A program made the translations under genes and the position numbers. The notes under the pieces are model-generated. The model made no database searches. It was not told the origin of the DNA and worked only from the letters and a program-made list of their open reading frames with translations. Positions 45,221 to 56,980 of a DNA stretch of 64,000 bases are shown here, one piece after another; the stretch's first letter is position 1, and every line of letters begins with the position of its first letter. The DNA lies in contig JAJUBI010000002.1 in the NCBI GenBank assembly GCA_022419385.1, forward strand, positions 1,426,001 to 1,490,000. Reading direction: 5' to 3'. The stretch comes from Paraconiothyrium sp. Pb-2020. Lineage: Eukaryota > Ascomycota > Dothideomycetes > Pleosporales > Didymosphaeriaceae.

Positions 45221-46849
45221 ATGATTGCTTTTTCCGCCGAGGTGAAGACGTTCGTGGCGCGACATCCCGGCTCGCAAAGCGACTTGGGCCCTTTTCTCGA
45301 CGTTGTTACGTGGGTGCTGCTTGTGACGAGTTTTTTGGCGGTTGTGACAAGGCTCGGGACTAAGAGAGCCTTGAGGAGGAGAATAGATGTTGATGATTAT
45401 TTGGTTGTAGGTGCGCTGGTATGTTTGATGGTTTTCTTATGATGATTGGTGAATCGGCACATTGATCAGTGAGCTTCAAAAGAAAGATGAATCAGTGAAG
45501 ATGTGGGTACTGATGCGCTTGTGTAGATGGCGAGCGTCGGTTCTGGAGTGGCAGTCTGTATGCAAACGCAATATGGACTTGGAAGAAATATATCATGGCT
45601 GTCGGATGAGGGGCTTGTGGCGTACCAGAAGGTATGTTTGCTTACGGCCCCGTATTCAGCCTCCTATCTTGCATGATATCAACCGAACTTTGAACCGTCC
45701 CGAGACCATGTGCGCTTTTCGATCCAACGCTCATGTCCGCAGGCCGAATATGCGAACAAATTACTTTACATTGCGACACTTACCTTAGCGAAACTGTCAA
45801 TCATCTCGCTTCTCATGATACTCACGGCTTCGAATGTGCATCGAAAATTTGGATGGGCACTTACGGCGTTCATCGCTCTGTGGGGCTTGATCACAGAATT
45901 TATCGCTGCGTTTCAGTGCGGCACGCAGAAGCCATGGCAGTTCTTGGGTGAAGAAGGTCAATGTCTTAGCATGGTATGCTTTCCCAAAATCCCAGAGTGC
46001 TTGAACCATCAATTGACAAAATTCAGGCAGGCTTCTGGCGTTCTTTCGGTGCTCTTAACATTGTCACCGACCTGTGTCTGATATTCTTTCCGGTCCACGT
46101 TATCTTCACACTACAGATGAGTACCAGAACCAAAATTACGATCTTGGGGTTCTTCGGCGCGCGATCACTGTATGTCTTCCTCACTAGGCGATCGCCATAG
46201 GATCATCTTGTGTATACTGACCTGAGACAGCGATATTATAGCCACTGCCATCCAAATAGCTTACACGCCAGCTTTCAACGACCCTAATCCCACCCGCGCG
46301 CTATGGAAGTGGACGCTTACGGCTCAAGTCATCGAATGCGTCACAATCCTCACATCATGCGTCCCTTACTTGCGCCCACTCTTGGAATCACTTCCGTCAG
46401 GCATGTACGGCGCGGACGAGCTACGTCGCCGCGGTACACCCTCTGAGCTAGGCTATTCGCGCAACCGCAGCAAAGCCTCCTCGTTCAAGCTGAGTTCCGG
46501 CCACTCCTTGAGCGCACATTCTCCAGAGAAGAGACATCGGCCCAGCCAAACAGAGAGCGCGATACGAAGGTTCCTGCCGATGCTGAGCGAGAACACAAGC
46601 CATGCAAATTCGGCAAGTGGATTGCCTGGTGGTCCGAAGCGGACGGATGGTAACGTGGATGTGGAGATAAGTGCTGAAGTGAATGGTGGGGAGGGAAGGT
46701 GGGATGTGGAGAGTACAGGAAGTCAGGCGAAGATTGTAAAGACTACGGTTGTTTGTGCGGAATGGGAAGACAGGAGAAGCGAGAGAAGAGAGAGCGGGAG
46801 TGATGAGATTGGAGTGCTGGGAAAACATGAGCTCGGCGCGAAATTATAG
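45221..46849 (+). CDS. Fungal rhodopsin-domain integral membrane protein
   Basis: Five exons (45221-45418, 45527-45631, 45743-45973, 46027-46169, 46231-46849) with closing phases give 431 aa. Seven hydrophobic segments fit the PTH11-related, non-retinal rhodopsin-domain family. Landmarks are RRIDVDDYLVVGAL after helix 1-2, YGLGRN, EYANKLLYIATLTLAKLSI, FQCGTQKPWQF (a conserved Cys), a helix NIVTDLCLIFFPVHVIF, LGFFGARSLDIIATAIQIAY and a long cytosolic tail rich in Ser and charged residues. These proteins sit in the plasma membrane. Some are proposed receptors, but no ligand is known. Nothing nearby suggests a pathway. The first two introns (108 and 111 nt) are longer than most in the window. 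Confidence 0.88.
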
Positions 46850-48718
46850 TGTCTAGTAGCGCATTGTAACAATATGTGTGGCTTGTGCTCACTTAATGTT
46901 GAGTGCGCTCGTGGTTCACACATATGGTTCTGCTTGGACTGTGAGCCTGTATGCAAGTCGTTCATACCACATGTATCTGCTGGCGACCCAGTTGTGGGCG
47001 AAGGCGAGTCCCAGCTAGGCTAGGTTCCCTGGTACGAGATTGGCCTGATGCTCAACGCTCTGCTGAAAATTTGACTCTTGAAGGACTTATGCAACGTCCA
47101 CTTCCGTTCCCATTGGCTTTCAGTCGCGCGCGGTGTTCTCGCCTTAACAGCCGAAAGTCACTGGTATACTGCCCGTAGCCGCTTACCCTTACCATTGCCG
47201 AGTTTAGCTCCCGGTTTAATGCTTCCAGCGCACCGTCTTTCATGTACATAAAGATGCACAGCAAGTGCTCTGGGATATACTAATGAACTCGCTTGAGAGC
47301 GTGTGAGAAACGCCGGGCTTGTCCGATGTATCCAGTCTCGAATGCGAAGTCTATCGTTAGAGGCACTGCAAACTAGATAATGCACTAACAAGGGGTTCTG
47401 TACTGACTGAGCGATTCTCCCTCTGCTGCAGCAGCCTCGGCGTCGAAGTAGCCGCAGACATGAAGCCCTTGGTACCTGGGCGTTCAGCGCCAGCAGCGCG
47501 TACCTGAATCCGAGTGTTGCCACCTCATCGTATGGCTTAATGTGTTTCCTGATAGATCGACGCCCTTGACAGATCAGAACAGATAAAACCTACCCCAACG
47601 TTGCCTTGTCAGGAAGCGCTCGTCATCCCCATGTGTAGCGGTCTCACTCAACGGTCTCTCATGTAGCCACTCGTACTGCAGTTATCGGTCGTCTAGTCGG
47701 GAATGCAGACGACGAGACTGGTCCGGTTTCTGATGCCCTGGCGATGAAGGACACCGGGGTCGCGCATGTGGTGGCGCTTTGGCCCAGGGTGTCTCCCACG
47801 TGGTACGCTAAGCGCGATTGGATGCTAGCCGGTCCTATTCCACAACGCCTGCAGCCGATCATCCCTAATTCTCCGCGTTCGCATTCCAACCACCTCCTGG
47901 TCCCCAAGAATCTGTCCTCTCTTGTACCACTTCCATCTGTGGAGCCTTCTGTATCTTTCCTACTGTTTCCTGACGCGCCGAGTGCCTAGCAACGGCTCAA
48001 CATGCCACAGGCCCAGAAGTGTGCGACAGAGATTGAGTAGAGCTTGCCCTTTGTCATCGGTAGTTGTTCGCGAAGAGCTAGACCTGTGCATCAACCCCTC
48101 AGTTCCGCAGTGCAATGGTGCAGAGGCGCGATCTAGTGCTGCTTAGGGTCATCAAGCATGTCTTGTACTCACTAACGCAGTCGGGAAATTACATGATTCG
48201 CAGAATGAGACTGACCGGCTTCGAGACGAGCAAGGGAGATCCTCCGATGCATGCCATCGCAAAGTGCTCTTGTCGATGCGTCTAGTGGTGCAACGCGATC
48301 AGCAAATCAGCTTCTATCATGGCGTAACCATACAGGTCTCAAGATGCAGTACGATATGTCAGGCCTGTTACCTGTCGTCTGCGGCTTTCCCACGCTTTCA
48401 CGCTTCCACGAAGCTGAGTGGGTATCCGGCTTAGCAGTCCTCCGTGGGATACGTGCCGTCCACGGTGCCGTGAGCTTCCTTCGCAGTTTAAATGAGCTGA
48501 CGGCGCACATGGTCGACGTTACCTCTCAACTGACAGGACAGATCCAGTCGACTCCAGATTGACTTGCATTGCATGTGCTCTGTACAACAAAGCACTCGTA
48601 TTTTCCTTGCAACTTCACCCCTTCGTCATTCATAGGGTCCACGAGGCGAACATTAGTGCCTGGTCGCCGGTATATCCTCCGCCTCGGGGCCGCTGATATT
48701 CAATCTACCTTTTTCAGC
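46850..48718. other. Long gap without gene
   Basis: About 1.9 kb with only short conflicting frames. No repeat, RNA gene or transposon remnant is recognised. Confidence 0.5.
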
Positions 48719-50674
48719 ATGGAGAAGGCGCTGGAGTTCCAGACATTGGACGATGATGGAGTTCGTCAGAGAGGTGGCGGCTCCATCTCAGAGATGAAGC
48801 CCAGCAGCTTTGACCGGGACAGATATGAGCTCGCTCGAGTGGGTAAAAAGCAAGTTTTAAAGGTCAGTAGCATTACTCATAAAATAATGGAATGGCCTAA
48901 CGACTTCAGCGCCGCTTCGGATTGGTGAGCATGACAGGACTGTCCTGCGGTCTCATGTGCACATGGGAAAGCATATTAGTGTATGATTTTGCGCAGCACT
49001 TTGTTAAGCGATGAACTAAATTCATGCCAGGGTATTTTCAATAGGTTTCCAAAAGTGAGTCTGCGCGTTATCGCGTGCATTACGACGCTGATCGTATCAG
49101 TGGCGGCCCTGCCGGCCTAATATACGGTTTTCTTCTTGTATGGCTCGGAAACATTTCGGTCTTCATCGCCATAGGTGAGCTTTCGAGCGCGATTCCAACT
49201 GCTGGCGGCCAATATCACTGGGTTTCGTTGCTCGCACCGCGTTCCAGTAAAAGGTTCTTCAGCTATATCACCGGTAAGCTTGAGCTTATCCCTACTACTG
49301 ACAATAAGACGAGAAGCTAAACCCATTTCCCAGGGTGGCTCACTGTTATTGGGTGGATAGCTGCGTTGACGTCCGTATGCTTCTTCGTTGCGGATCTCAC
49401 ACTAGGCCTTGTTTCCCTAAGTCATCCCGAGTACTACCGACAACTGTGGCACGGTACACTGGTCTTGTGGGCGGTTCTTTTACTATGCGTCTTCATTAAC
49501 GTATTCGTCAGCGGAGCACTGCCCACCATCGAAGTGGTCGTGCTTGTCATCCATGTTCTTGGTTTCTTTGGAATTCTCATACCGCTGGTTTATCTGACGG
49601 CTTCACACCACTCGGCGATGGAGATTTTCACCAAGTTTAACAACAAAGGAGGCTGGAGAACGAATGCGTTGGCTTTCTTCATCGGCCTACAAGGAAATGC
49701 TCTTGCGTTTGTTGGAACCGATTCTGCGGTACATGTAAGCGAACAGTTTGAACATGTATGATGGCTGCTAATATAGCTAGATGTCAGAGGAGGTCAGAAA
49801 CGCCAGTATAGACGTTGCACGTTCGATGCTACTTAGTCTCGGTATCAATGGATGTCTCGCTCTTGGCATGCTCATCTCGGTATTATTCAGTGCTCCCGAT
49901 ATCACCGCGCTGCTAAATGACACAACTTCGACAACTCCGATCTTCATGCGTATATTCCAGTATGCCACCGGATCCGTTGTTGGAGCGACTATCATGACGG
50001 TCATCATCATATCTCTCGAGTTCTGCAGTGCAATGGGTTGCTTGGCAGCAGCGTCGCGTATGACTTGGTCGTTTGCGAGGGACCATGGACTGCCGTTTTC
50101 GCGGGCTCTTAGCACGGTGAGCATAGTCCTATACCTTGGAGATCTGACTAATGTAACATAGATCGATAAACGCACAACTATCCCTGTAGTCGCTATCCTC
50201 GTCGTAACCACCCTTTCAGCCCTCCTCGCCCTCATCAACATCGGTAACAACGCTGCCTTCAATGGCACCATCTCCCTCGTTCTAGAAGGTTTCTACATCT
50301 CGTACCTCTTAGCTATCGGCCTTCTCTTATGGCGACGCCTGCGCGGCGACATGGACGACCCCAACTCGGGTCTTACCGCTTTCAGCTCCAACGCGCAGGC
50401 CGACGAGCTGCACGACACAAGCTTGGGCTGGGGCCCATGGAGACTGAAAGGACCGTTAGGTGTAGCGAACAACATCATTGCATGTTGCTACCTTCTCTTG
50501 CTGATTTTCTTCAGCTTCTGGCCGAACAACTTCAAGATTGAAAATCCGTCGGATATGAACTGGGCTGTTGTAGTGACGGCTGGCGTAGCATCTTTTAGTG
50601 TCGGGTACTATTTATTGTATGCAAGAAAGAGCTACAATGGACCAGTGGTGGAAGTGGATCCACACTTGCTTTGA
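48719..50674 (+). CDS. APC-family amino-acid/GABA/choline permease
   Basis: Seven exons (48719-48862, 48910-48980, 49031-49054, 49101-49273, 49334-49734, 49781-50116, 50162-50674) with closing phases give 553 aa, the usual length. A hydrophilic cytosolic N-terminus precedes about twelve transmembrane helices. Splicing rebuilds family signatures: RRFGLVSMTGLSCGLM, TWESILVVFSIGFQNGGPA, IAIGELSSAIPTAGGQYHW, the GxxGN-like LQGNALAFVGTDSAVHMSEE, and AASRMTWSFARDHGLPFS. It belongs to the fungal APC branch containing GABA permease and choline transporter homologues and should import small amino compounds by proton symport at the plasma membrane. The very short third exon (24 nt) is supported by phase and family sequence. 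Confidence 0.9.
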
Positions 50675-52322
50675 TGGCAACATCAAGCACAATCGCGAGG
50701 ATGACATATGCCCATGCTGAGGGTACTCCGGCCGGGGAGAAATTCTTATTGAACACGTTCGCTATTTTCTGCATTGCATAAATTGGGTCACGGCAAAAGG
50801 GTAGATCAAAGGATACGGCGGTGAGCTGACTTTTGCGCATGGGCACTTGCACACATACAACGGACAATCTTTACCTAGATATCAATTACGACCGATCATG
50901 ATTCTACATGTCCCTCCGTACCTCCTTAACTTACCGGCGCGGAGTGGCACTTGCTTCACCTCTTGGACTTGCTCAGATCTCAGGTGGAGTGACCACGCAC
51001 TCAACCGTACGCTTTAGGTTGCGCTGACGTGTAGATCTCAGAAGGGGCATTTGACAGCGCGAGCTCACGGCGTACAATTTTGAACATGCATCATCGCACA
51101 GCTGAAGGCTAGAGACACAGCGTACGTTGCGGAAACTTCCCTGGACAAAGGACCCTAGGGTCTCACATCCTCACGAGTAGTGTAGGCTACCTCGTGTTCG
51201 ACGCCTCCAGTGTGTTCAGCCGCATCCCACAGACTCAGTACCACCAACCCCGGCTGTTGAGCTTACGTCCCGCACATGCACATTCTGTATCGTTTCATTC
51301 ATTACTAAATACGAGATCGCATCATTCTACGCGGTGCCGGCATAACGGGCATGCCCATGTAACACGAAGAGCGTACGGCCAACTGCCTTACCTCACAAGC
51401 AAAAGCTATCGACAATTCTCATGCATAACAGCGTCCATAGTTGTTAGTGTAACATCTGCTATAGTCCCTCGTCTGTATCATACTGTGCATGCGTCCGCTT
51501 CGCTTGGAGTCATTGACCTAGTGGAATACTTTAGCAAAGGCAGAACCAAGCACATCCACAGCCATTCACAGCCATTCACAGCCATTCACAGCCATTCACA
51601 GCCACTCACAGCCATTCACAGCCATTCACAGCCATTCACAGCCATTCACAGCCGCTAACTAACCCCCAGCCCGGCTACATCCGAATACGAGCTCATAGCC
51701 CACAGCCATAACACCTTGAATGAATGGCATTGCAGCATTCCCTAGCAGTTCACTCGTCCGTAGAGACTCTGCCAGCAGACATGGTTGCTACCTAATCGCA
51801 CATACTTCTACTCAAAACCAGGAAAAAACTTTGACCTATCCGCAAGCGTTTTTACTTTAGTCACGGCACTACTAGGGGTGTTGCCACCTTATGCGTGGCT
51901 TACTCACGGCTGGACTCACCAACGAACCACGCTCACTCCTCAGAAGTATTCGTAATAAGAAGGCGTCTGGGCTCTATTGCCCAGATGTGAGGGTCTGAGA
52001 ATACGCATCATCCACCTTACGTGTGGAAGGGTTGAATCTCTCGCTAGGCAAATAGGAGGGCAAAGGCGGAGAGGTTGGCACGGTGGCGGACTTGAGCTGA
52101 TGGAGGCAGAGATGGGTGAGGTTGGCATGAGTGCGAAGGGGATCACGTTGGGTGAATTGGTGGTGAGTCTGAGACATCAAGCTAAGTGATGGGGGGCAAA
52201 GCTGAAGGATATGAGAAGTCTATATAACTAAGGATAGGGACAGGTCAAGAAGATCATCCAGCCATCCCATCTTCGGCCCACACAAGATTACCTCATTGGT
52301 TACCTACTACACCTCTAACAAA
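50675..52322. other. Gap holding a tandem repeat
   Basis: About 1.6 kb. It holds the 10-bp tandem repeat at 51561-51650, and otherwise no supportable gene. Confidence 0.5.
51561..51650 (+). repeat. 10-bp tandem repeat, nine units
   Basis: Nine consecutive units of GCCATTCACA. The fifth has one change (GCCACTCACA), and half-units flank it. The unit is not a multiple of three, and no gene overlaps it convincingly. It looks like a minisatellite. Confidence 0.95.
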
Positions 52323-52886
52323 ATGAAGTTCACCACCGCCCTCCTCATTACCCTCATTGGCATCGCGACCGCTGCCCCAGCTCCCGCTCTCGACATCGAA
52401 AAGCGCTTCCCCAGCAGCGCCACAAAAGTTCCCATCTACTCTCACCGCTGGCAGAACAACGTCTGGACGCCTGCGACCGACAACGTCGGCCGCGCCGTTC
52501 ATACAACCGCTCTCGAAACCATCTCCACTTTCGACATCACCGCCGCCGATGTAGGCAAGACCTTCAAGATCCAATTCTGGTCCAACCACATCACCACTCC
52601 GCCCAAGCAAGCCATCCAGATATTCACCAACAACAACGTCCCGCGGACTGCTGGAGGGGTGCCGCCCAAGATGTCGAACGGCCGCAACGTCTTCCTTGGG
52701 TCGTTCCTTGCACAGTACATTGGTGATGCTGTAGAGATCTCGCCTAGCGAGTCACAATTGTGGAAAACAGTGAGATTTACCAGCCCTGGGAAGTATGCGT
52801 TCAACGTGGTGGGCATCTATGTACAAAATCCGACAGATTTGACGTGGAATACAAGGACCGAGGGTTTGTATCTCAAGCGGGTTTGA
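52323..52886 (+). CDS. Secreted But2-C-terminal-like protein, copy 1
   Basis: Intronless 187-aa protein. Signal peptide residues 1-18 (MKFTTALLITLIGIATAA) are followed by a dibasic site (DIEKR) and a beta-rich domain with FDITAADVGKTFKIQFW, NVFLGSFLAQYIGD and PGKYAFNVVGIYV. The layout resembles fungal secreted proteins with the But2 C-terminal domain. The assignment rests on pattern only. The ATG is chosen at MKFTT, after a non-ATG upstream extension. It is paired with a diverged second copy 620 bases downstream on the same strand, so it probably arose by tandem duplication. Function is unknown, with cell wall or surface association likely. Confidence 0.78.
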   Translation: MKFTTALLITLIGIATAAPAPALDIEKRFPSSATKVPIYSHRWQNNVWTPATDNVGRAVHTTALETISTFDITAADVGKTFKIQFWSNHITTPPKQAIQIFTNNNVPRTAGGVPPKMSNGRNVFLGSFLAQYIGDAVEISPSESQLWKTVRFTSPGKYAFNVVGIYVQNPTDLTWNTRTEGLYLKRV

Positions 52887-53507
52887 GAGAACGGTAATGG
52901 TTAGCTGAGCCTGGAAACCCACGAGTCCGTTTTGTTTTCGCTTCTCTTCGTGGCGCCTTATGCGATCATTCTGTATAGAGTCCCAATCCTGCAGCTCGTT
53001 TCACTGGCAAATAGTCTCTCCTTCAGCATTGCTAGGTTTGGATGAATACATGATATTACTTGAGTACCGCATTACTCGACGAGTCTCAAAATTATTCTTA
53101 GTAAGATGTTGAGTGTTAGGTGGTTGCATTGATACGAACAATAGGTTGTATAAATCTCTTTGATTTGCGAGTAACTTAGGATGATCAGACCATGTGCTCA
53201 CCATTCCACAAACGCACACTCTGAAACGATATATTACCAGCGCCATCGGTTCCTTGTCACGAAAATTGTATTGGCAGTATTTCCATTCTCGGAAAATGAT
53301 ACGATGTACAACGAGCCTGGTTGGAGGCCCGGTTGAAGTGATGGTGCAGCTGAGCAACTTCGTATTCGGATGTATCGTATATGCAGAGTGATGATCGGTC
53401 TGATGCGAATGAGAGATGGTTGCGAGAGATACAGATGTATTTAATAGTGCAGAATTCCCTCTTATATCGGACTCATTTGCAGAACCAGCGGAACCTCTAC
53501 CATAGAA
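52887..53507. other. Gap between the tandem secreted genes
   Basis: About 620 bases. It holds the promoter of the second copy and no other gene is seen. Confidence 0.5.
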
Positions 53508-54068
53508 ATGAAGTTCATCTCCGTCTTCGTTATCGGTCTGACCAGCCTTGCGGCTGCTGCTCCCGCCTCAGTCGAAAGACGCTGGACCTCAGGTTCCATC
53601 CTCATTCCGTTCGACTCCTACATCTATCATCAGTCCCCTACTCACCCACCGCCCGACTATTTCCCCAAAATCCAGGGTCTGGTCAACTTCGCCACGTCCA
53701 CCTCCGAGGTTCATGTATTCAACCTCCCTGCAGATTGGATCGGGAAGAAGGTGAAAGTGGGCTTCTGGTACAACGACGGCGGCATAGCCAAGAATACTGC
53801 TGTCGACATCTACAGCTCATCGAGGACGCCGCCGAATGATGGGATTGGGTCTAATAATCGCGATCAGCACCTTGCAAGGTTCTATGTGCAGAACTTCGGA
53901 GATGCTACTGTGAAGGTTGGGGAAGGACCGATTACGTGGCAGGCGTATCAGCTTCCGGCAGGCGTAGGAAGTGTGGCCTTCGAGGTGGTGGGAGTTGGAA
54001 GTGATCCGCCAACGAACTTTTCGTATCAGACGGCAACGAGTGGGGTGTATATGGAGCGGGCTAATTAG
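53508..54068 (+). CDS. Secreted But2-C-terminal-like protein, copy 2
   Basis: Intronless 186-aa protein with signal peptide MKFISVFVIGLTSLAAAA, dibasic site SVERR and the same domain layout as the preceding gene: FNLPADWIGKKVKVGFW, LARFYVQNFGD, and FEVVGVGSDPP near the end. Sequence identity to copy 1 is modest and spread over the whole length, so the duplication is old. No cysteine pattern or catalytic motif is visible. The role is unknown. Confidence 0.78.
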   Translation: MKFISVFVIGLTSLAAAAPASVERRWTSGSILIPFDSYIYHQSPTHPPPDYFPKIQGLVNFATSTSEVHVFNLPADWIGKKVKVGFWYNDGGIAKNTAVDIYSSSRTPPNDGIGSNNRDQHLARFYVQNFGDATVKVGEGPITWQAYQLPAGVGSVAFEVVGVGSDPPTNFSYQTATSGVYMERAN

Positions 54069-54455
54069 GAGCTGTAATAGGTCTGGGTCGATTGTGGCGA
54101 TGGAGATTGTGAAGTCGCTTTATGTTGTCCGCGAAGGGTCCAGTTTCTGGCATTGGGTGTTGATCTGCAGCCACCAGATAGACTCCACTCTTGAGGAGAT
54201 GACATTGGTCCATAATGTAGCGGGTTATGAAGTATCAACTCGTTGTAGGTCAAGTACTGCCGCGAACCTTTTATGACGTACGGGTTGCGATGCGTTTTGG
54301 CGGTAATTGCGGTGCGACGTGTGCTTGGAACAGCTTCATTCTAGCAGAAAACTAACCCCCTATACATGTCAGAAAAGTCGATGTATCGGGAAAGCAGACC
54401 TACTCAGTCCCATCGGTCGCCGACGTTGTTCCTGTGTCTGCACTCCCTCTATCCT
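54069..54455. other. Convergent gap
   Basis: About 390 bases. No gene seen. Confidence 0.45.
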
Positions 54456-54719
54456 CTACAGGTTCTTGTTTGGTCTATCCACCACCGTAATCCTGGGTAT
54501 CGCTTTCTGAAGATCTTCTTTGTCCTTCTCGGTAGGCACGAAACCGATTTCCTCTTCGACTCTATCGGTGATGAACATGGCCGCCGCGGCGTAACCCATG
54601 ACGCCAACGCCGACAATCATGCGCGTCCTGGGCGGGATGCTCTTATACCACCTAGCTCAGCGTTAGCGAGGTATCGCAAAGAATCAATTGATCATGAACG
54701 TACTGCCAAAGAGACATTG
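54456..54719 (-). CDS. Tiny spliced membrane protein, probably mitochondrial
   Basis: Two exons (54719-54706 and 54651-54456) around a 54-nt GT-AG intron, with CTAAC-like branch sequence, give 69 aa. The start is MSLWQWYKSIPPRTR, then one hydrophobic segment (about residues 16-32, MIVGVGVMGYAAAAMF), then an acidic amphipathic tail (TDRVEEEIGFVPTEKDKEDL). The first exon is only 14 nt, so simple ORF scanning misses it. The pattern of a basic N-terminus, one membrane helix and a VPTEKDKE-like segment matches a short conserved ascomycete protein I have seen annotated only as hypothetical. Mitochondrial inner-membrane location is inference. The frame on the opposite strand (54366-54875) is a shadow of this gene. 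Confidence 0.7.
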
Positions 54720-55140
54720 TGGGGGCAACAAAGATATATAGACGACGGAAGGTTGCTGTTCAGAAAGCTCGCACGACGAGGAAGCCGCGGGCGGAGGTGC
54801 CAAGCCCGCATCAAAGCGACTTCGATTCAGGCAAATGAGGCCACGACAGCACCACCGCTGCACCTGCTGCTTTGAATTGTTTGAAACAAGTATTCCTGGT
54901 ACCCCAGCACATGTAAATATCTCCAAGCCCCTTGCGACACATTGCGACCGCCCACTTTCAACACTATGATGTGCTAGCCCGTAGCTGTGCGCACTTCTGT
55001 TTTCCACGTACAGCGCCGCGTCACTCGAAGACCGCTTTACCTCAAGAGAGCCATAACTTGAGCGGCAGACTTCGAAGAGCCCTCATGGTTTCTCTACAGC
55101 TACCACCCGTTCGTCTCTCTCGCATACCTCACCGCTAGCC
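54720..55140. other. Divergent promoter region
   Basis: About 420 bases between the tiny membrane-protein gene and the alpha-mannosidase gene. No other gene is seen. Confidence 0.5.
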
Positions 55141-56862
55141 ATGCCCGTCTTCCGTCGCTGGAGCAAATCCAAATTCGACAAGAACCCCAATGGGACGTTC
55201 AAGCTCCTCGCTGCCGTGCTCGTGATCACCTTCTACCTAATTATAAAGGATTTCGAAGATCCGACTGTCAGGTTTAATGGCAGTGTCCCCAAGTACGGTG
55301 CGAAAATACAATGTGAACGTTGGACGAACGGCTCGGGACGGGCAGATGAAGAGAAGGCAGACAAGGTGCGCGAGGCCATGAAGTACACTTTTTGGAAGTA
55401 CCGCGAGAATGCTTGGGGTAGCGACGATATATCGCCCGTGTCTGGGGGTAGTTCCTCGTCGCGCAATGGCTGGGGCGCTTTCATTGTGGATTCCTCGACT
55501 ACCCTCGTACTGATGGGCCTCTGGGACGAGCTAGCGCTTTCCGTGGAGCATATTGTCACAATTGACTTTACTAAGAGCGATGATCTGGTGGATCCCTTTG
55601 AGACGACTATCAGATATCTGGGAGGGTTGGTGTCGTTGGTAGATCTGTTCGACGCGGGCGTAATACCGGACAATGCCGTCTCAAAAGAAGCACGCGATGC
55701 CATACTTCAACAAGCTGTCGCCCTTGCGAATGCACTGGGACCGGCTTATGACACGCCGACCGGCATGCCGTGGCCTCGCGTTGATTTCGCCCGATCGAAA
55801 GGCATCGCTCATCCGGCGAGCGCCTCTTCTAAGTATACGAGTCACGAGAATCCTGTTATTGGGCCTGCGCGCGCCGGCTCCTCTATTCTTGAGAATCGTG
55901 TACTGACGCGCCTTACTGGTGATCCAATATATACTCAGAATTCCACACTTGCATGGGCTCCATTGGTCTGGTCGAAATGGCAACGTAAATACAACGGCAT
56001 AATCGAAGCTCCCATCGATATCGTCACGGGTGCACCTATGGGCCGCCAAAGGCACTGGGATGCAGGGCACGACTCGTATTACGAGTACCTTATGAAGATA
56101 ACGCTCCTCGCCCCGACATTCGACCCGTATCTCCAAAGGTACAAAGAGAAATTTAGCCTAGCTGCAGGCTCGCTACGTAACCACTACGCTTCGCGCTCTG
56201 CCTCTGCTCCAAACCATACCATGCAGCACCTCTTCCTTGCCCGCGACGATGACCAATGGTTCCTCAACAAGCAAAGCCACCTCGCTTGCTTTGCGCCCGG
56301 CACACTTCTCCTAGCCTCTAAAGCCTACGGCCAAGAGAACCTCCGCGTATTTGCTCTCGCGCTCCTGGAAGGCTGCCGGCATACCTATGATTCGACACCT
56401 TCAAAGATTGGCCCGGAAGCTTGGTCTTGGATACCCAAGTTCGGCTATGACGAGCCTATCTACTCGCCCAGCACCCCTCGACAAAAAGAAGAATGGCGCA
56501 TGAGCGGTTTCTGGAGTACAGATGCCCAGTATAAAGGACGTCCTGAGTATATCGAATCGCTCTTCTACGCTCATCGCATTACCGGTGAGGCACGCTTCCG
56601 GGAATGGGCATGGGATGCGTTTACAGCGATGGAGAAGCATTGCAAAGCACCGTACGGATACGCGCAACTGGCAGACGTGTACAGAGTGGAAGCGGGACAA
56701 TGGAGCGGCGAGGGCGAAGGAAGGTGGATTGATCTGCAGGAAAGCTTCTGGGCAGCCGAGACGCTGAAGTATCTCTGGCTTACATTTAGCGATGCAAATA
56801 TCGCGAGCCTGGATCGGTGGGTCTTCAGCACGGAAGGTCATCCATTCAGGATGATCAGGTAG
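55141..56862 (+). CDS. GH47 class I alpha-1,2-mannosidase
   Basis: Intronless 573-aa type II membrane protein. A short basic cytosolic tail and signal anchor (KLLAAVLVITFYLIIK, about 21-36) precede the GH47 barrel. Family signatures are WGAFIVDSSTTLVLMGLWDE, FETTIRYLGGLVSLVDL, HDSYYEYLMK, HLACFAPGTLLL with a second Cys in LEGCRHTY (likely the conserved disulfide), and the terminal FSTEGHPF, whose Thr binds the catalytic calcium. It should trim alpha-1,2-mannose from N-glycans in the ER or Golgi. The final motif is FSTEGHP instead of the common FNTEAHP, a mild change. Confidence 0.92.
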   Translation: MPVFRRWSKSKFDKNPNGTFKLLAAVLVITFYLIIKDFEDPTVRFNGSVPKYGAKIQCERWTNGSGRADEEKADKVREAMKYTFWKYRENAWGSDDISPVSGGSSSSRNGWGAFIVDSSTTLVLMGLWDELALSVEHIVTIDFTKSDDLVDPFETTIRYLGGLVSLVDLFDAGVIPDNAVSKEARDAILQQAVALANALGPAYDTPTGMPWPRVDFARSKGIAHPASASSKYTSHENPVIGPARAGSSILENRVLTRLTGDPIYTQNSTLAWAPLVWSKWQRKYNGIIEAPIDIVTGAPMGRQRHWDAGHDSYYEYLMKITLLAPTFDPYLQRYKEKFSLAAGSLRNHYASRSASAPNHTMQHLFLARDDDQWFLNKQSHLACFAPGTLLLASKAYGQENLRVFALALLEGCRHTYDSTPSKIGPEAWSWIPKFGYDEPIYSPSTPRQKEEWRMSGFWSTDAQYKGRPEYIESLFYAHRITGEARFREWAWDAFTAMEKHCKAPYGYAQLADVYRVEAGQWSGEGEGRWIDLQESFWAAETLKYLWLTFSDANIASLDRWVFSTEGHPFRMIR

Positions 56863-56980
56863 AATTGTCTCATCAACTCGCAATCCATCCACCTTTAGGC
56901 TTCCTCTCCGGACAGCCTTGATATACCTGCGTGAAGCCCTCCTCATACATCCACTAAATTCTTCCTATCTCTATCTAAAA

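Noticed and set aside
54366..54875. 169-codon plus-strand frame
   Set aside because: Covers the tiny spliced minus-strand gene, which has better protein character.
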